A DNA stretch of 64,000 nt from Palsa-1150 sp964531095 (GTDB lineage Bacteria; Myxococcota_A; Polyangia; Polyangiales; Polyangiaceae): the NCBI GenBank assembly GCA_964531095.1, contig CAZHED010000001.1:124001-188000 (forward strand). Direction: 5' to 3'. The notes beneath the pieces are model-generated. The model was given only the letters and a program-made list of their open reading frames with translations, did not search any database and had not been told where the DNA came from. Made by a program: the position numbers and the translations under genes. This document shows, piece after piece, positions 35,512 to 44,603 of this stretch (positions within the stretch are counted from its first letter, which is position 1; each line of letters starts with the position of its first letter).

Positions 35512-38175
35512 TTATTCGTACGTCGGGGCGCGCTTGCCGTGCTCCACCCTTCGGAAGCCGAGCGACACGGCCGCGGCCACGAGGTCAGGCTCGAGGTCCC
35601 CGGACGTGAGGATGTCCTTCACGTATTCGCTCCCGCGCCTCTTGTCTTTCATCGCCCCGAGCGCCGATGCGGCCACGATGCGCGCTTCGAGCGGCGCCCC
35701 CTGCGGCGGCGGATCAATCGCCGACGTCCTTGCTCTGGCCGCCTCCGTGTTGCCGCCGGACGCGGCCGCGTACCCGCTGAGCCAGGTCGCGAGCGGCCCG
35801 AGTACGAGCGGGTAGCGCGCCAGCTGGGACCCGACGTCGGCGCTTCGGCCCCTCGCCACCAGCGCGTACACACGCTCCCAGAGAACGCGCGGCGTCACGG
35901 TGCCGCGGACCAGCGCCGTTTGCAAGAGCGGGTCGGCCGCATCGAGCCGCCCTTCGTAGCGGGCGAGGCGAGCGAGGCGAACCGCCCGAAGCGGCTGCGA
36001 TTCGCCGTCCTTCCCCCATCGGGACGCGATCTTGTCCGCGGAAGCGAGGTCCCCCTGGTCGAGGGCGACGTCCATCGCCACGAGGTCCCCCCACGGGGCG
36101 TCGTCGTCGGCCAAGAGAAGGAGCTGCGTGCCGTCCAGGTGCAGCCGCCCGGACAGCGCGCTGTCGGCGAGGGCCAACGCCGCGAAGAAGGGCAGTCTGC
36201 GTGTGTCCGCGGGGAGCGCATCGAGCGCGCGCTGGACGCCGTCGGCGTCCGCCCGTTCGTAGGCGGAGGCGGCGCGAACCACCGCCACGTCGGGCGACGT
36301 CGGGTCGAGATCTTCGGTCGCCTTGAGCGCCTCGTCCAGCCGGCCACCGAGCAGCGCGACGCGCGCGGCCAGGGCGCGCGCCGGCTCGTAGGCCGCCGAG
36401 AGTTGCAGCGCGAGGAGAGCCGCCTTGCGCGCGATCCCCTCGTCGCCCAGAGAAAGCGCGATCGTGCCGAGCCAGACCGCCGCCCCGGGCGACTCCGCGA
36501 CCGCAAGCCCGCTCTGCACCTCGGCGCGGGCGTCCCCGCCTCCCCGCTTATCGAGCGCCGCCAGCGCACCCATCGCGTGCGGAATGAACCTCAACCCGGC
36601 GGGGAGCTCTCCTTCGCGCTTCGCCACGTCGTCGACCTCCGGGGGCCGGCCGTTGTCTTCTCGCTTCGGATCCCGCCCCCATGCGAGCGCCACGAGCGCG
36701 ACGGGCTCGGCGCGCTCGGGCATCGCCACGCGCAGGGCCCGCGCCAGACGCATCGCTTCTTGGGTGTCGCCGTCGATCGCCGTCGATCGCGCGAGGGCGG
36801 TCTTCGCGGGCACCAGATCGGGATCGAGCTTCGATGCGGTCGCGTAGCGATCGCGCGCCCGCCCGTCGCCGGCGCGCTCGAGCGCTGCTCCGGCCACCAG
36901 CTGGTACCAGGCGTCTTCCCTTGCCGGTTGTTCCCAGCGCGCCACTGCCGCGGCGGCTCCCGCCGTGTCCCCCTGAAAGAGGAACGAGGCGACGTGCGCG
37001 AACGCGTACTTCTCTTCGGGGACGCCGACCTCCTTCGCGCGCGCCATCGCGTCTTCGAACGCGAGGTCCGCGCCGCTCTTGACCAGACCCGTGACCGCGC
37101 GTTCGCGCGCCCAGTCGAGGGCCGCTCGCGGGCTGCGCGATTCGAGCTGGAGCGCTTGCGCCAGCGTTTTCTCCATCTCGGAAAGCGAATCGGGCTTGGC
37201 GGCATGGAGCTGGGCTTCGACCGTGACCAGGAGGGCCTCTGCCTGCACGTGCTCCAGCTCGCGCTTGTGCCTATAAAAGAAGTAGATGCCGACGCTCGCC
37301 GCGAGGAAGAGAACCATCCCTGCGATCAAAGTCGGTGCGCCTTTGCGCTTGGGGCCGCGCGCGGCGTTGTCCCAGACGGCGGTCGTGCCCGCTCCGGCGA
37401 CCGGCGGCTCGAAGACTCCGGCGAGGGTGAGGGCGTCGAGCACGTCGCGCGGATGCGGCACCAAGACCTGGCCGCTGGCCCTCGCCTGGTGGCCGGCGAG
37501 GGCAGGGCGCGCCGCCGCGGCGATGCCGTTCCGAAGGGGCGGCTTCGACGGAGGGGCGAACGACGCCGCCATTTGCTTCGGGATCGGCGGGGCGGTGGGC
37601 ACGGGCCCCGGGATGGCGGTGTCGACTTCGCCGGTGTCCTCGCTCTCGAACACGAGGGTCTCTTCCCCGTCGGCTTCGGACGAGAATCTCGGGAGCGACC
37701 GCTCCGCGGCCGCGCCCCCCACCGCGCGGGCCACGTCTTCCGCCACGGCTTTCGCGCCGGAGGCCGCTTGCAGCGCGCGGTACGATCGCGCCCGCTCGAG
37801 CCACTTCTTCGCGTCCGGATCGCCCGCCCCGAGCTGAATCGAGCGCTCGAGCACTTTCTCGGCGCGATCGGCGTCGCCCCGTCGCAGAAGGACTTCGCCG
37901 AGCCAGCGATACACCCTTCCATCGCGCGGCGCTGTCTTGCCCGCGCCGACGAGCACCGCCTGCGCATCGAGGAAGCGGCTGGCCTCGATGTACATGCGCG
38001 CGACCGAGATGAGCACCGACACGTCCCCCGCGAGCCGCTCCTTGGCGAACTCCCCCACTTGCTGCACGAGCGAGCCGCGCGGATTGGCGCGCAGCGCCTC
38101 GCAGAGCGCGACGGTCGTCGTGGAGCTGGGGTTCTGCTTCCAGCGTTGGACCAGGTCTTCGATCATGTGGACCAT
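35512..38175 (-). CDS. Large TPR protein with one membrane segment
   Basis: 887 residues. A cytoplasmic N-terminal TPR region (residues 40-135: DVSVLISVARMYIEASRFLD, RVYRWLGEVLLRRGDADRAE), a Pro/Ala linker (190-260), a membrane segment at 281-301 (PTLIAGMVLFLAASVGIYFF), then a long periplasmic array of helical hairpins (LAQALQLESRSPRAALDWAR and onward to the C-terminus) rich in Ala, Arg and Leu. No enzyme motif. This layout suggests an envelope scaffold. The gene is convergent with the kinase at 34317; the 37-base gap holds a short GC hairpin without a T-run. Confidence 0.8.
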   Translation of the reverse strand: MVHMIEDLVQRWKQNPSSTTTVALCEALRANPRGSLVQQVGEFAKERLAGDVSVLISVARMYIEASRFLDAQAVLVGAGKTAPRDGRVYRWLGEVLLRRGDADRAEKVLERSIQLGAGDPDAKKWLERARSYRALQAASGAKAVAEDVARAVGGAAAERSLPRFSSEADGEETLVFESEDTGEVDTAIPGPVPTAPPIPKQMAASFAPPSKPPLRNGIAAAARPALAGHQARASGQVLVPHPRDVLDALTLAGVFEPPVAGAGTTAVWDNAARGPKRKGAPTLIAGMVLFLAASVGIYFFYRHKRELEHVQAEALLVTVEAQLHAAKPDSLSEMEKTLAQALQLESRSPRAALDWARERAVTGLVKSGADLAFEDAMARAKEVGVPEEKYAFAHVASFLFQGDTAGAAAAVARWEQPAREDAWYQLVAGAALERAGDGRARDRYATASKLDPDLVPAKTALARSTAIDGDTQEAMRLARALRVAMPERAEPVALVALAWGRDPKREDNGRPPEVDDVAKREGELPAGLRFIPHAMGALAALDKRGGGDARAEVQSGLAVAESPGAAVWLGTIALSLGDEGIARKAALLALQLSAAYEPARALAARVALLGGRLDEALKATEDLDPTSPDVAVVRAASAYERADADGVQRALDALPADTRRLPFFAALALADSALSGRLHLDGTQLLLLADDDAPWGDLVAMDVALDQGDLASADKIASRWGKDGESQPLRAVRLARLARYEGRLDAADPLLQTALVRGTVTPRVLWERVYALVARGRSADVGSQLARYPLVLGPLATWLSGYAAASGGNTEAARARTSAIDPPPQGAPLEARIVAASALGAMKDKRRGSEYVKDILTSGDLEPDLVAAAVSLGFRRVEHGKRAPTYE

Positions 38176-38377
38176 GCGGAGAGGATTACCGTGCGCGCCT
38201 TCAGCACGTAGCGCGAACGCCCCCGTATCATTGTCGGCCGATCGTGCTCGCGATGCGAGAGAAACAGCGCCCGCGCGCGATCAATTGTGTGCGCTTCGTG
38301 GGCATTGTGGGTGAGAGCGCGAGGCGGGTGTGCGGGTGGGCGAGACGTCGGGCCGCCGCTATACATCAAACATCGCG

Positions 38378-39007
38378 ATGCTCGACCTCTACACGTGGCG
38401 CACGCCGAACGGAAAGAAAGTCCCCATCTTGCTCGCCGAGCTCGGCTGGTCGTACGAGCTTCACCTGGTGAACCTCGCGCTGAACGACCAGAAGAAGCCC
38501 GAATTCCTCGCGATCAACCCGAATGGGAAGATTCCCGCGCTCGTCGACACGGAAGGGGCCAACGCAGAGATCGTGGTCGTGTTCGAGTCGGGTGCGATCC
38601 TGCAGTACCTCGCGACCAAAGCGGGAAAGCTCCTGCCGACCGAGGAGCCGGGCCGCGCCGAAGTCCTGTCGTGGGTGTATTGGCAAGTGGGCGGGCCGGG
38701 GCCGTTCTTCGGACAGATGCTCGCATTCGGTGCGCACGAGCCACGAAACGCGGAGGCGTTCGAGAAGTTCGTGCGGGAGTCCAAGCGCCTCGTCGGCGTT
38801 CTCGACGCGCGCCTGCGCGACCGCGAGTGGGTCGCCGGGGCGTACTCGATCGCCGACATCATCAACTACCCGTGGTTTGCCGAGGTCGCCGATCGCCAAC
38901 CCCACGTCCTCGACGGAGCGACCGCCGTTCGACAGTGGATGAACCGAATGGCCGCGCGCCCCGCCGTGCAAACCGGAATGAACTTCGCGCAAGAAGGCCA
39001 GAGCTAG
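38378..39007 (+). CDS. Nu-class glutathione S-transferase (YfcG/YghU-like)
   Basis: 209 residues from ATG 38378. Thioredoxin-like N-domain with LYTWRTPNGKKVPILLAELG, LALNDQKKPEFLAINPNGKI and ESGAILQYLA, then an all-helical C-domain (FEKFVRESKRLVGVLDARLR, WVAGAYSIADIINYPW). The T-P-N-G-K-K start places it near YfcG/YghU enzymes, which use glutathione for disulfide reduction. Cytoplasmic. No linked operon; a 21-bp repeat region follows. Confidence 0.92.
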   Translation: MLDLYTWRTPNGKKVPILLAELGWSYELHLVNLALNDQKKPEFLAINPNGKIPALVDTEGANAEIVVVFESGAILQYLATKAGKLLPTEEPGRAEVLSWVYWQVGGPGPFFGQMLAFGAHEPRNAEAFEKFVRESKRLVGVLDARLRDREWVAGAYSIADIINYPWFAEVADRQPHVLDGATAVRQWMNRMAARPAVQTGMNFAQEGQS

Positions 39008-39129
39008 AGCGGGGGCGGCCCCATTCCGCGCTGGCGGGCGAAAAATCGACGTGGCTGCCGTCGATTTCCCGTAAGGCATTGATTTCTCGTCGCGAGAGAC
39101 GGCTCCCTCAGGCCGTGGCGGTGGCTCCT

Positions 39130-39489
39130 CATCATGAGGCGGCGCCTCCTCATCATGAGGCGGCGGCGCCTCGACACAGGAACGCGGCGCCCCGACGCCA
39201 GAAAGCGGCCGATCTCGTCGAAGCGGCGCCTTCTCCTCGTGAGAAGGCGGTTTCTGACGCTTCGGCGACGTCGCCTCGTCACGAGGCGGCCACGCCCCCG
39301 CATCCGGCGCCGCCGCCGCATGATGAGGAGGCACCGCCGCATGATGAGGAGGCACCGCCGCATGATGAGGAGCCGCCGCCCCGCGATGAGGAGCCGCCGC
39401 CCCGCGATGAGGAGTGGCCGTCCGGCGATGAGGAGGCGCCGCCCGGCGATGAGGAGCCGCCGCCCGGCGATGAGGAGCCGCCGCCGGCG
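39130..39489. repeat. 21-bp minisatellite region between GST and UDG genes
   Basis: The 491-base convergent gap (39008-39498) has no convincing gene. Eight exact-length 21-bp units, each starting GATGAGGAG, begin at 39322, 39343, 39364, 39385, 39406, 39427, 39448 and 39469, with a decayed ninth at 39490. Two earlier 21-bp units (CATCATGAGG-type) start at 39130 and 39151, and the stretch between is a degenerate relative. One plus-strand frame would read as heptapeptides like HDEEAPP throughout, but has no credible start. Slippage-prone, likely variable between strains. Confidence 0.85.
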
Positions 39490-39498
39490 GTTAGGAGG

Positions 39499-40308
39499 TC
39501 AGGTCCCCTTGGCCGGCAAGCTCAGTCCGAGCTCTTTCATCACGAGCCGAAGGTCGTCCCACGCCTGGCGCTTCGCTTCGATCTGCTGGGGGCCTGGGCG
39601 CAGCAGATACGACGGGTGGTAGGTCGGCATGACGAGCGTTCGCCCCCGATAGAGCTTCCACTGGCCGCGCACTCGGGTGATCCCGAGCTTCACGTCGAGC
39701 AGGGCCGCAACGGACGTGTTGCCGAGCGCGACGATGACCCGCGGCTGAACGAGGGCGAGCTGCTCGTGCAAGTAAGGAATGCACGACGCGATCTCGTCGG
39801 GCTCCGGCCGGCGGTTGTCCGGTGGGCGGCATTTGATGATGTTGCAGACGTAGACGTCCCGCTCGGGCGAGAGGCCCATCGCGCCGATCATTCGATCGAG
39901 CAGCTGCCCTGCGCGGCCGACGAACGGCAGCCCTTGCGCGTCTTCGTCGGCGCCGGGTGCCTCGCCCACGAAGCACAGCTGCGCGCCGGGATTGCCGCGT
40001 GCAAAGACGGTTTGCGTTCGGGTCGAGCCGAGGACGCATTTCTGGCATCCCGCCACTTCGGCCGCGAGCTCGGGGAGGCGGACATGGCGGTCGTTGCTCG
40101 CGGTCGCGGACGTGGACGAGGACGTGGACGGTGCCGCGATCGGGGCCGGAGCCGCGATCGGTGTCGTGGCTGCAGTCGCGGCTGCACCCGCCTTCGGGCC
40201 CTGCCGCCGCGGCAGTCCCGTCGCTCCCGAGTCCTGCTGCCACTCGAGGTACGCGCGCAGCGAAGCTGCCAAGCCAGCCAGCTCGGCTCGCGGATCGTCG
40301 ACCATCAC
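39499..40308 (-). CDS. udg: Type 4 uracil-DNA glycosylase (Fe-S)
   Basis: 269 residues. A Thr/Ala/Ser-rich N-terminal extension (about residues 40-72) precedes the catalytic domain. CQKCVLGSTRTQTVF (first two Fe-S cysteines), VGEAPGADEDAQGLPFVGRA (motif 1), VYVCNIIKCRPPDNRRPEPD with further cysteines, and TYHPSYLLR (motif 2). This is the family 4 (UDGa-like) enzyme with a 4Fe-4S cluster; it excises uracil arising from cytosine deamination. Last gene of the uppP-truD-exbBD-tonB operon, 16 bases after tonB. Confidence 0.93.
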   Translation of the reverse strand: MMVDDPRAELAGLAASLRAYLEWQQDSGATGLPRRQGPKAGAAATAATTPIAAPAPIAAPSTSSSTSATASNDRHVRLPELAAEVAGCQKCVLGSTRTQTVFARGNPGAQLCFVGEAPGADEDAQGLPFVGRAGQLLDRMIGAMGLSPERDVYVCNIIKCRPPDNRRPEPDEIASCIPYLHEQLALVQPRVIVALGNTSVAALLDVKLGITRVRGQWKLYRGRTLVMPTYHPSYLLRPGPQQIEAKRQAWDDLRLVMKELGLSLPAKGT

Positions 40309-40324
40309 GACTGCTTTACGACGC

Positions 40325-41206
40325 TCAGCGCGAGAAGTGAACCTTCACCTTGGTCGTGCCGGCGATTGGGGTCCCATCGTGGTCGCGGGCAGCTACGTAG
40401 ACTTGTCGCAACGCGTATTGCCGCGCCTCGCGCCCGAAGCCGTTGCCAGGATCGCTCAGCACGCGCACCGCGGCCGGGGTGCCATCCGCGCGGATATCGA
40501 TCTGGAGCGTGACGTACGCGTCGTCGATCTGCGCCGTGTCCGCCTCGGTCGGGAACGGGCACCGATTCCAGTCGGTGTTTCCGACCGACGCGGGTCGCGC
40601 GAGGTCGGGGCCGGCCACTTGCGGCGCGGGTCGCACCGGCCCGGTGCCACCGGGCACGCCCGTGGGCGCCGCAATGTTGTGGACCGCGTTGCCGTTGGTG
40701 CCCGTCGCGGAGGTGAACCCGCCCGCGTACGAGTCGGCGCTGCCCTGCACGATCGTGTTGCCGGTCAAGTCGACGGGCTCGTTGGGATCGGGTTCCCGCG
40801 CGAGCACTTTGGCCGCTTGCGCCGGTGCGGGCGGCGGGGGGGACGCCTCACGCGGCCGCGGCGGCGGGGCCACGGCCGGCTCCGGCTTGACCTCGGGCTC
40901 GGGCGGCGGTGGGGGCGGCGCCTCCTCCTTCACCACGTCGATCTCTTCGGGCGAGGACGCGGCGAGCTCTCCGTGCATCGAGTGGTACCAGGCGGCCACG
41001 CTCGTCAGCGCCATCAGCCCGACGAGCATTGCCGTCGACCCCGACGTGAAGCCGAACCATGCGCCCCAGGTCGACGTCTTCGCGTCGAGACCGAGCACCC
41101 GGCTCATCGGATCGTCGTAGAGCGCGAGGGCTCCTCCCGCGGTCGCGAACGGCGACGCGGGCGCCCCGCCGTTCTTCGACGACTGCCTCTCGCTCGTGCT
41201 GGGCAT
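40325..41206 (-). CDS. tonB: TonB-family energy transducer (ExbBD-linked)
   Basis: 293 residues. Cytoplasmic N-terminus, one membrane segment (about 53-72: GFTSGSTAMLVGLMALTSVA), a Pro/Glu-rich periplasmic spacer (APPPPPPEPEVKPEPAVAPP), and a TonB-like C-terminal domain (DDAYVTLQIDIRADGTPAAV, then LSDPGNGFGREARQYALRQV). Encoded 12 bases after exbD, so it forms a standard TonB-ExbB-ExbD complex that energises outer-membrane transport. It may also supply ExbBD to the nickel TonB at 17 kb. Confidence 0.9.
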   Translation of the reverse strand: MPSTSERQSSKNGGAPASPFATAGGALALYDDPMSRVLGLDAKTSTWGAWFGFTSGSTAMLVGLMALTSVAAWYHSMHGELAASSPEEIDVVKEEAPPPPPPEPEVKPEPAVAPPPRPREASPPPPAPAQAAKVLAREPDPNEPVDLTGNTIVQGSADSYAGGFTSATGTNGNAVHNIAAPTGVPGGTGPVRPAPQVAGPDLARPASVGNTDWNRCPFPTEADTAQIDDAYVTLQIDIRADGTPAAVRVLSDPGNGFGREARQYALRQVYVAARDHDGTPIAGTTKVKVHFSR

Positions 41207-41218
41207 CGCGATGGTCTT

Positions 41219-41644
41219 TCAATGCTGCGGCGCGGCCGGCGCCGGCGTGACGCCGAAGGCGATCTTGCTCACGTGCGCTTGCTTCAGCAGGTCGAGGACA
41301 TGAATCACGCGCCCGTGGGTCACCGCGGAGTCGGCCTTGATGACCACCCGCAAGTCCGGATGCTGCGCCTGCGCGTCGCGCGCGAGCGGCAAGATGGCGT
41401 CGTCGTTCGCGATCGTCGTTCCGTCGACGACCGCGCGCCCGTCGACCGCGAGGATGATGCTGAAGACGACCTGCACGTCGCTCGTGCCCGTTGCCGCCTT
41501 GGGCAGGTCGAGCGGAACGGTCTGATTGAGGACGATCTTCGTCGTGACCATGAAGATGATGAGGAGGACGAGAGTGATGTCGACCAGCGGAGTGACGTTG
41601 ATTCCGGTGATCGCCTCGTCGGCATCTTGCGCGCCGCCCGCCAT
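41219..41644 (-). CDS. exbD: Biopolymer transporter ExbD/TolR
   Basis: 141 residues. Short cytoplasmic N-terminus, a membrane helix with the essential Asp (NVTPLVDITLVLLIIFMVTT, Asp22), and a periplasmic domain (LDLPKAATGTSDVQVVFSII, HPDLRVVIKADSAVTHGRVI). ExbD completes the proton channel with ExbB. The start is 1 base after the exbB stop. Confidence 0.95.
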   Translation of the reverse strand: MAGGAQDADEAITGINVTPLVDITLVLLIIFMVTTKIVLNQTVPLDLPKAATGTSDVQVVFSIILAVDGRAVVDGTTIANDDAILPLARDAQAQHPDLRVVIKADSAVTHGRVIHVLDLLKQAHVSKIAFGVTPAPAAPQH

Positions 41645-41645
41645 C

Positions 41646-42407
41646 TCAGTTCCTCTCCGACGTTTCGGACTTCTCTCCCCCCCTGCCTCGCGCCGATCCG
41701 GGCGAATCGCTGGCGCGCTCCCCCTTGGACGGCTCGCCCGCACCGGCCGCGAGGGGCGCGGCTTTGAGGTGGGCCAAGAGCACGTGCCCGAGCGCCTCGG
41801 TGTTGGCGATCGTGCCGCGGACCACGCGTTGGAACGCGTTGTAGGCCGCAACCGCAGGAATCGCGATCAAGATGCCGATCGCGGTGGCGACCAGCGCTTC
41901 GGAGATGCGCGCCATGACCGCTTCGGGAGCGAGCTGCGTCGACCCCGCGGCCGACGCCATCTTCACTTTGCTCAGCTCGTCGAACGCCGCGACGATGCCG
42001 ATGACCGTCCCGAGGAGGCCGATGAACGGCGCGTTGTTTCCGAGCGTTCCGAGGAACGCGAGGCGCTTCTCGAGCTTCATGCGCTGAAGCGCGCTCGCGC
42101 CATCCATCGCCTCTTCGGCCGACGCGACCCCGCGATCGGCCTCGACCAGCCCGGCGATCACCACCGCGGCCTCGGCGCTTCGCGACTCTTCGAGCCGCCG
42201 CCGCGCCCCGTCCATGTCGCCGCCTCGAAGGAGCTTCCCAAGGTCGCGCATCAGCTCGTCGATGTTGTCGCGGAGCGACCAGTACAGCCACGCCCGTTCG
42301 AGCATGATCGCGAGCGAGACGACGCTGAGAAACAGCATCAGAAGGAGGATCCACCCTGTCCCCGTTCCGACCATCGCGCTCTTGACGCGTTCGATGAGAG
42401 AATTCAT
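41646..42407 (-). CDS. exbB: MotA/TolQ/ExbB proton channel protein
   Basis: 253 residues. Three membrane helices: GWILLLMLFLSVVSLAIMLE, then APFIGLLGTVIGIVAAFDEL and ISEALVATAIGILIAIPAVA; the last two carry the GLLGTVxG and ALVATAIGIL family signatures. ATG 42407 overlaps the truD stop (ATGA). The C-terminal tail is Ser/Glu/Arg-rich. With ExbD and TonB it forms the energy motor for outer-membrane receptors. Confidence 0.95.
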   Translation of the reverse strand: MNSLIERVKSAMVGTGTGWILLLMLFLSVVSLAIMLERAWLYWSLRDNIDELMRDLGKLLRGGDMDGARRRLEESRSAEAAVVIAGLVEADRGVASAEEAMDGASALQRMKLEKRLAFLGTLGNNAPFIGLLGTVIGIVAAFDELSKVKMASAAGSTQLAPEAVMARISEALVATAIGILIAIPAVAAYNAFQRVVRGTIANTEALGHVLLAHLKAAPLAAGAGEPSKGERASDSPGSARGRGGEKSETSERN

Positions 42408-43513
42408 ATGGATTCGTCCGGTGAGAGTGACGATGCCGCGAGCGGCTCATCGGTTTCGTCCACGGTCAGGGCGGCCCCGAGGACGGTCGTCGCATACCCC
42501 CCCTTCGGTAGCACGAAGTAAACCCGCATGCAGGCCGCTCCATGCCCGGGATCGTCGTCGACAATCTCCCAGCGCATGCCTTCGACCCACAGGCGCAGCG
42601 CCCGGCGGCTTCCTTCGCCGAGGGGGCGCGTGCTCGCTAGGTCGAACCCTTCTCCCAGTCTTTCGCCCGCGATCCGCCGCTCGAGCTCCCCGGGGGCGCC
42701 ATCCGGCCAGCGCATGCGTGCGCCGACGATGGGCCCCGTGGGGGACACTTCGCCCCGGGCGGCGCGCTCCACGTCCGTCGGAACGTCTTCGCATGCGAAG
42801 AGCCCCCCGGACGAACGAAGTTTTAATAAGTCCCCGGCGAGGGGGGTCGTCCACGTCGCGTCCTGAATGCGGGCGTCGAGCACCTCATTGAAGACGGCCG
42901 ACTGCACCGACGACCACAGGAGCCGGCGCATCCGCGGCTCGCGGGGACCCTTCTCTTCGCCGCGCAGCCACGCGAGGGCGCGAACCGCGTTGTCCCCCGC
43001 GTTGCCGAATCGTTGCGCCCCGAACGCGTTCGGCACGCCGACGCGCGCGACGCGGTCGAGTGCGGCCGTCACGTCACCGAGGCGGTCGCGGGCCACGTCG
43101 CGCACCGTCACGGCGAAGCGGTTGCCCTCGAGGTGTCCCGGTTTGAGCTTGTTGCCGTGCGGCGAGGCTTCGTGGACGGCAATGCCATCGAGGGAGAGCG
43201 CGAGGGCGCGCTCCGCGAGCACTTTGGGGTCGACGCCGCGGGGCGCCTGGAGCGAGATCGTCTGGGTGGCGACGGCGCGCTTGTCTTTCATTCCCGCAAA
43301 GCCGACGTCGCGCGGATTGCACCCGAGGGCGCGGGCAAACGCGCGTGTGGCGTCGAGGGTCGTCGCGTCTCGCTTCGTGAAGCGAACGAAGACGTGCTCG
43401 CCCGTGCCGCTCGGTGCGTAAGCCGGGATCTCTTCGACGACGAAGTCTTCGGGGGATTGCTTGAGGCGGCCGCGGGGCAGGTCGGATCGAAGCGGGGAAC
43501 CGGGTGGGTTCAT
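42404..43513 (-). CDS. truD: tRNA pseudouridine(13) synthase TruD
   Basis: 369 residues. DFVVEEIPAYAPSGTGEHVF, GFAGMKDKRAVATQ (catalytic Asp in MKDKRA), PGHLEGNRFAVTVR, PNAFGAQRFGNAGDN and RRLLWSSVQSAVFN are the TruD signatures. It isomerises U13 in tRNA-Glu and others. ATG 43513 overlaps the uppP stop and its own stop overlaps exbB, so it sits in a translationally coupled chain of functionally unrelated genes. Confidence 0.95.
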   Translation of the reverse strand: MNPPGSPLRSDLPRGRLKQSPEDFVVEEIPAYAPSGTGEHVFVRFTKRDATTLDATRAFARALGCNPRDVGFAGMKDKRAVATQTISLQAPRGVDPKVLAERALALSLDGIAVHEASPHGNKLKPGHLEGNRFAVTVRDVARDRLGDVTAALDRVARVGVPNAFGAQRFGNAGDNAVRALAWLRGEEKGPREPRMRRLLWSSVQSAVFNEVLDARIQDATWTTPLAGDLLKLRSSGGLFACEDVPTDVERAARGEVSPTGPIVGARMRWPDGAPGELERRIAGERLGEGFDLASTRPLGEGSRRALRLWVEGMRWEIVDDDPGHGAACMRVYFVLPKGGYATTVLGAALTVDETDEPLAASSLSPDESI

Positions 43514-44340
43514 CGGTAGAGGCTCCAGAGCACGACCGCCCCGAGGACGATCCGGTACCACCCGAACGGCTCGAGCCCGCGCGTTCGCAGGTACTTGAGG
43601 AAGCTCGCGATCACCCCCCACGCGACGAAGAACGAAACGAGCAGGCCGATGGTCATGCTCGCGCCGCCGACGTGCGCCGCGAGAACGTGCCGCGCCTTGG
43701 ACGCTTCGTAGATCGTCGCCGCGCCCAGGGTCGGCAGCGCCAGGAGAAACGAGAACTCCGCCGCGGTCGCCGTCGACAGCCCCGCGAGCTGCCCCGCCAC
43801 GATCGTGCACATCGCCCGCGACGCGCCGGGCCAGAGCGACAGGCACTGCCCGAGGCCGATGGCGAGGGCGCGCGCGGGCGTGACCTGCTCCAGCCCCTCG
43901 GCGCCTGCCGGCACGCTGCCCGGACCGGGTCTTCGCGCGCGCAAGATGCGCTCGACCGCGATCATCGCGACGCCCCCGATCGCGAGGGCGAGCGCCACCG
44001 GAAGCGGGCCGAAGAGGTGCGCTTTGATCGTCTTTCGCAGGAGAAGTCCCGCTGCGGCCGCGGGGGCGAACGCGATCGCGATCGCCGAGAGCAACCGGAG
44101 CGCCCTCGGGTCGCGCGAGAACAGCCCGCGCGCCCGCTCCGCGAGGAGCGCTCGGTAGTGCACGACGACCGCGAGGATGGCGCCGAGCTGGACGACGATC
44201 TCGAACGAGGAGGTCGCCGGGTCGTCGTCCGCCAGGCCCAGCCAGTGTCCCGCGAGAACGAGGTGGCCGGTCGACGATACGGGCAAATACTCGGTCAACC
44301 CTTCGACGATCCCGAGCAAAACGGCGATGAGCGGTGGCAT
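43510..44340 (-). CDS. uppP: Undecaprenyl-diphosphatase UppP (BacA)
   Basis: 276 residues, about eight membrane helices. GIVEGLTEYLPVSSTGHLVL contains the (E/Q)xxxE-like and PVSSTGHL motifs, and LSLWPGASRAMCT is the PGxSR phosphatase motif (last residue Ala where Ser is common). It recycles the undecaprenyl carrier for peptidoglycan and O-antigen synthesis; over-production gives bacitracin tolerance. First gene of the uppP-truD-exbB-exbD-tonB-udg operon. Confidence 0.95.
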   Translation of the reverse strand: MPPLIAVLLGIVEGLTEYLPVSSTGHLVLAGHWLGLADDDPATSSFEIVVQLGAILAVVVHYRALLAERARGLFSRDPRALRLLSAIAIAFAPAAAAGLLLRKTIKAHLFGPLPVALALAIGGVAMIAVERILRARRPGPGSVPAGAEGLEQVTPARALAIGLGQCLSLWPGASRAMCTIVAGQLAGLSTATAAEFSFLLALPTLGAATIYEASKARHVLAAHVGGASMTIGLLVSFFVAWGVIASFLKYLRTRGLEPFGWYRIVLGAVVLWSLYR

Positions 44341-44465
44341 GCCGCGCTCGACCTAGCACCTCGAGTCCATCGAAGCGACGGGAAGGTGCGTGCCGACTTC
44401 TGCGGGGGGCATCGCGACTTCCCTCGCTCTTCCGGTGGTTTGACTCGATGTGGGACGCTCTCGAC

Positions 44466-44494
44466 GGGCATCGATTCGATCGCAATCGATGCCC
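44466..44494. promoter_or_regulatory. 11-bp perfect inverted repeat
   Basis: Arms 44466-44476 and 44484-44494, loop CGATCGC. Lies mid-way in the divergent gap, 126 bases from uppP and 155 from the lipoprotein start. Could be an operator for either gene or the stem of a small transcript. Function unknown. Confidence 0.5.
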
Positions 44495-44582
44495 TGGGAA
44501 CGAAACGGTATGGCGCCGGTGTCATGGGCGGAAGCCATGCTGTGGTGCGTCAGGCACAGGGTCCGGAGCGTGTGTCGTTTTG

Positions 44583-44603
44583 GCCGCCGTGGCGGCATTT
44601 TTT
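44583..44603 (+). terminator. Terminator-like hairpin upstream of a gene
   Basis: 5-bp GC stem (GCCGC/GCGGC, loop CGTG), then A and TTTTTT. It faces the plus strand although no plus-strand gene lies upstream, so it could end a small RNA or act as an attenuator for the lipoprotein at 44649. Short stem, so modest confidence. Confidence 0.4.

Noticed and set aside
38287..40512. 741-codon plus-strand frame running through GST, the 21-bp repeats and antisense to UDG
   Set aside because: It has no credible start, overlaps two well-supported genes, and its only low-complexity part comes from the minisatellite.
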